64,000 nt of DNA, taken from contig JXTB01000020.1 of the NCBI GenBank assembly GCA_002914805.1, positions 452,448 to 516,447 on the forward strand. The letters run 5' to 3'. Positions 59,895-64,000 of this stretch are shown piece by piece. Numbering within the stretch: position 1 is the stretch's first letter; every line of letters starts with the position of its first letter. Made by a program: the position numbers and the translations under genes. Below the pieces are notes generated by a model. That model had not been told where the DNA came from. It did no database searches and worked only from the letters and a program-made list of their open reading frames with translations. The stretch comes from Parasponia andersonii (lineage: Eukaryota > Streptophyta > Magnoliopsida > Rosales > Cannabaceae).

Positions 59895-61407
59895 ATGACT
59901 ATACATGTGAAACGGAAAACTAAATCCTTACATTGCTTAATGTAGATATCTAGGATTTATTAAGTAAATCAAATATTCAAAATAGAAACAAGTAATCATC
60001 AGCAAAATAATCATATATAGATAATTATACAACATTAGCTAAAACAGAGAATGCAAGCAGTACATTTCCAATATGAATCCCTAAATAAGTTACAAAAGAA
60101 ATCCATTTTTATTAATATATAACTAACTGGGTGCACCCAAACAATTCTGAAGCAAAGCAGAAAAGCATAAATAAGGCAACCAAGGGGGAAAAAATGAACA
60201 CCACGAAATCTATAATTAGACCCAACATCAACAACATGAACCTAGTATTACTATCTTAATGGACCTTGTTCTAATCCTTCGTTTCTTTTAACGGACCTTT
60301 AGTTATTTTACTCAATACATTTGATAAAAAACTGCACACTGCTCTATCAATTAACAAAACGAAAACACTGCGTACTACTTCTTGAACTCAGTTGTTGCCT
60401 TCTCAGCAAATGAATTAAACATGGGCTTTGTATTTCTTATGAAGCACCAACACCCCATGTAGCAAGGCAGAATACTGTTTTTTCCAACGTCAAAATGGTG
60501 TCAAAATGGAAATAGACTATGTACCGTGATAACATAAAGAAGAAACATAAATGTTACGAAGGGGGAAAACAGAAATATAGCCTTGAAATGGATCCAACTA
60601 TTTGTTTTTATGTCATTTTTAAAAGGGAAATCTAAATACTACGAAATTGACCTACTTTCTTGTCTTCTAAGAGTGAATTATGGAGTGACATCTAATTGTT
60701 GAAGTTTTTTCAGTTCAGCCATATATCAAATGGTAGCAGTGTATTTTTCTTCCAAGCAAAAACACCTAAACTTTATTAAATTTTGCAAACTATACAACGT
60801 GCTGAACAAATAGAGAATTTTCAGTCAGGTTGGCTGTCATGCACCTTTCTAAATTTTACAACAAATTTGGTTTACCTCAAATATATGCACAGGTAAAAGG
60901 AAAAAAAGCAGCTACATTACTAGAGTAGTTTGAACTTCTTATATAGCAATGATAAAGTAATGCATCTACAATCTCGAGTTGCTTTCCAATTATCTAATTA
61001 TATCTAAATTAGTAATCATATTGATCTGCTCAACCTGCATCACTAGTTAAGATCAATTAGGAAAAAATAATAATAATAATAATCGCATGTAACTTAATAT
61101 GTCAATGGCCAGAAAGAAGAAAATTACCTATAGTAAAAATGACTTAGCGAGCGGTTAGAGAATTTTGATCAAAATAGTCAACCTTTATTTTCCAAAGAAG
61201 TTGTAAAGATAAAAAAATTCTACCATTTTCCTACAACACCATTCTTTATACAGATTATGAGAACTTGAGACATAAACTCAATCATATAAAAATTCTTCCT
61301 AAAGCAAGCATGCTTCATTAACTATCATAGCTAATTTGAGAAAATATACAATGTAGCCGGTATACTATGCAAAGATTAAGTGCAGGTTTTGTCGACCTTT
61401 TTCTTCG

Positions 61408-61439
61408 CCCCCCCCCCCCCCCCAAAAAAAAAAAAAAAA
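61408..61439. repeat. C16-A16 homopolymer pair
   Basis: Sixteen C followed directly by sixteen A. Confidence 0.9.
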
Positions 61440-61788
61440 CTCTCTGTTTGCCAATTGCATTAGCAAGATTTGTTCCTCATTATTAGCAAGTTAGTACCCA
61501 CAACTATGGTACCAAAGAAATGAATTTGTTCCTCATCATTAAGTCAGCACCATAGATTCTCTAGAGTGCCTTTGCAAGATTCCTTCCTTATTAGCAAGTT
61601 ACTAGCTCATTTTTGGAAGCTTGTTTGTCCATTGATAAATATAACTTAAGAAAATAAAACACATTCATCAAGGAATGTTATTCAACAAAACAAATATGTA
61701 AAGCTATTTTATCCAATGAATAAACAGTCATGTCAAGCCATTTCTATGGAGCTAATACCAATAAAATAATAAGAAGAAAAGAATATAC

Positions 61789-61812
61789 ATATATATATAT
61801 ATATATATATAT
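61789..61812. repeat. AT microsatellite
   Basis: Twelve AT units without interruption. Confidence 0.9.
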
Positions 61813-62539
61813 TTATATGATACTAGCAACGTTACAGAACAGAGTATGACTTAAATCACATTGAACCTAAATTTTCTATATTCAAATATCTACAATAACG
61901 AAAAAAAAAATTGCAACAGGAAACGAAAATGCAAATCTTTGAATTCGGTTGTTAACTAATAAGGAAGTATTTTCTTTCTAGACTTTCAGATTTCACTTTC
62001 ACCAAAACAAAAACATTTAATCTCAGAACCCATTTTTTCAAATCTCGAAAGAACTAGCAAACAAAGTATATATACATACCTCAGCTGAGGAATTAAGTCC
62101 CAAATCAGTACCTAAACAGGGACTAACATTAACACTTCGACATCAAACCCACACCCAGACTGTACCAGAAATTAGAGATCAAAGCAAAGAGATTATACCC
62201 GAATCAAACAAGGGTTAAGTCAGCTTAGGACTAATGAACAGGGCTTTCACGACCTCGCTTGGATTCGAGTCTGGAGCTAGGTGCTTTGCGACCTTGGGTG
62301 TAGCAACGAGAGTGAGCAGCTTCTGGTTCAACCCGAGGAGGAGTTGGTCGCTTTTGACGCAAGAGGACATTCAGTGTCAAATAGGTCGTCGAACTCGGGG
62401 TTAGATGATGGATTTGGGCAGAGAAAATGAGCTGATGAACAGGGGCTCAGACTTGAGAGAGGAGCTGCTGAATAGGGAAGACATAAAAACGTAGCATCGA
62501 AGTGGATCAAAGCGGGAGAAAAAGGAAGGGCATAAAAAC

Positions 62540-62935
62540 AAGAGGAAAAAACGACGGGTTCGGATACCCGTCGTCTAATGGGAAGACAATTGTGAATCGT
62601 AGCATTTTACTTAATTAAGGTGCCATTTTCTAGCGCAATTTAAAATATTTTTTTAAATAGGCAAGTGCATAAACGACAGTTATTGCATAACCTATCATCT
62701 ATGCTACGTTTCCGTGTTATTTAAGGCGCCAGAAAATGGCGCCATTTATTTATTATTTTTTTTTGAAATCAATGGCGTTAGAATAGACAATGGGTAGCAT
62801 CGAAACCCGTCGTCTGTGACTCTTTAAAGTGAACCTCCATCGCTCGCCTTTTTTTAGACAACTTTGTTTCGTAAAAATGTCATCTATATCACTCCTGCCC
62901 ATGTCTTCTAAAGCTATATTTATAGTAGGGATAAA
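62540..62935. repeat. Inverted-repeat cluster, probably CACTA-type subterminal region
   Basis: CGACGGGTTCGGATACCCGTCG (62554-62575 region) forms a hairpin. ACCCGTCGTCTG recurs near 62800. GGCGCCAGAAAATGGCGCC (62725-62743) is a second hairpin whose half-copy lies at 62619-62636. A possible terminus TTTATAGTAGGG lies at about 62920-62932. No coding sequence. Confidence 0.35.
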
Positions 62936-63755
62936 AGTCTTTGAGTAGTAGTTATCGACAACTACAAATAATCACCGAGTTTCCTCTACTCACTTTGGTG
63001 TTGGACCACCAAAGTCTCGCTGCACACTATACTATTTGAGAGGAAAAAATATAGTATGAGCAAATGAAGGCTCAATAGGAATTTAATTAATTATTGTTAG
63101 ATGGACGTAGTTTTTTAAACTTGAATAGTTATTACTTCTAAAATTAAGTTCTCAAATGAGATCAGAAATTATGTACAAATCACATATTCAAAACAAATCC
63201 AAAATCAATATCATTATTATGATATCTTGAATTTGCAAACAATACTCAGTCCCCTATATAACTAAAAAGTCATTAATAGTATGATTGTATTAAAATTAAA
63301 AATAAATTTCATATGTGCATATTATTTTGAGTACTTGCCTTAGAATATTAGTTATTTTTACTAACCTTTAATTAATTTTACAATGAAATGATAACACACG
63401 CAAGTTTGTCAAGTATTATTTTTCTCGTATGATTGGTTTGGCATATTATTTCATTAGGAAATGCTTGATCAGATTAAATAAATTGTTGTTGTAATTTTTT
63501 ATAAGTGGCCATATTTCTTTTTATTCTATTGATTTAATATATAGTTAAATATTTGATTATATGTACATTTGAGAATTTGTTGGCTCAAACTCTGCATACA
63601 AGATACATATTTTTATTTATTTCAGATAATAATCGATACATTATATTTCTATTTATTTAATACTAAAGTGAGTTTATTCTATCCTATATATCTATTTATG
63701 TGTTGAAAAAAAGAGAGGAAGGAAATGAATAAGGGAACAACCGACTTAGTGATCT
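62936..63755. other. Unassigned AT-rich stretch
   Basis: No coding frame, RNA gene or clear repeat recognised. Confidence 0.4.
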
Positions 63756-64000
63756 AATTATTAGGGTTTATGCTCTAAAAGCATGTATATTTTGGATATT
63801 TGCTAAATTAATAAAATGACATTTTTTTTTATTTGAATTTGTGCATAATTTGTATGTCTTTAAATATCAGAAAATCCCTAATTTATTTATATGACCATAA
63901 ATTTGGTATATAAGTGTTATATGCATGAGGATTAAATTTATGGATAATAAACTAAATATAGTCCATAATAATTAATTAAAGTTTGGGATCTTTAATTAAA
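63756..64000 (+). repeat. Start of a copia-type LTR, cut by the window edge
   Basis: ATTAGGGTTTATGCTCTAAAAGCATGTATA-like opening (63759 onward, paraphrased) resembles the TTAGGATTATGCCCTAAAAGCATG start of plant copia LTRs and the minus-strand LTR start at 10942. The other end lies outside the window. Confidence 0.4.

Larger units (their letters stand above)
60108..62510 (-). other. Possible minus-strand transcription unit of unknown function
   Basis: Three signals share one strand. A last-exon candidate (60474-60375) after an acceptor AACAG encodes ILPCYMGCWCFIRNTKPMF then NSFAEKATTEFKK and a stop. A polyadenylation signal AATAAA follows at 60113-60108. A leader-like region (62510-62080) ends at a strong donor GAG|GTATGT. 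The leader holds a 51-codon frame (62370-62215) starting MSSCVKSDQLLLGLNQ and ending ALFISPKLT. No continuous set of internal exons could be assembled. It may be a host gene, a decayed gene or a transposon-captured piece. Confidence 0.3.

Noticed and set aside
1-64000. tRNA, rRNA and known small RNA genes
   Set aside because: None was recognised on either strand by eye; the only tRNA-related sequences are the primer binding sites of the LTR elements.

Overview
This window is AT-rich plant nuclear DNA, almost certainly from a eudicot. The evidence is a two-exon plantacyanin gene with plant-type splice sites, plus Ty3/gypsy, Ty1/copia, LINE, CACTA and Mutator-like remnants stacked inside one another. 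Only one gene looks intact: a plantacyanin (basic blue copper protein) on the minus strand at 26665-28183. Most of the rest is decayed transposable element (TE) sequence.

Layout from left to right. 1-4994 is the 5' part of a non-coding LTR retrotransposon on the minus strand (element A). 4995-7021 is unassigned and holds a leader-like stretch. 7022-14942 is a second copy of the same family (element C, minus strand), interrupted by a copia-type solo LTR at about 9297-10942. 14943-15424 is a CACTA-type fragment. 15776-16780 is a FAR1-type pseudogene, followed by a copia scrap. 17181-23378 is a broken Ty3/gypsy element (D, minus strand) with recognisable gag-pol and a 2.2 kb 5' LTR. 23379-24711 holds copia gag and LINE RNase H remnants. 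The plantacyanin gene follows.

29300-34231 is old LTR-like sequence carrying a 2747-bp solo LTR with a perfect target-site duplication. 34237-48632 is the best-preserved copy of the non-coding LTR family (element B, plus strand, 5-bp duplication AGTAG). Its 3' LTR is split by a 6.7 kb CACTA element (E, duplication ACT) with a degenerate TNP2-type transposase. A 1.03 kb non-autonomous relative of E (element F, duplication ATT) follows at 49042-50074. A decayed second copy of the plantacyanin 3' end lies at about 50320-51320. 53884-59894 is a Mutator-like element with long terminal inverted repeats. A MURA-like transposase pseudogene enters from its right end and a GRF zinc-finger gene relic enters from its left end. 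59904-62550 looks like part of a minus-strand transcription unit that I cannot identify. The window ends in a copia-type LTR.

Two relationships stand out. The LTRs of the non-coding elements A, B and C resemble those of the coding gypsy element D. This suggests a LARD-type parasite family beside its autonomous relative. CACTA elements E and F share termini and subterminal repeats, which is again a potentially autonomous and non-autonomous pair. All boundaries were read by eye and no alignments or searches were run.
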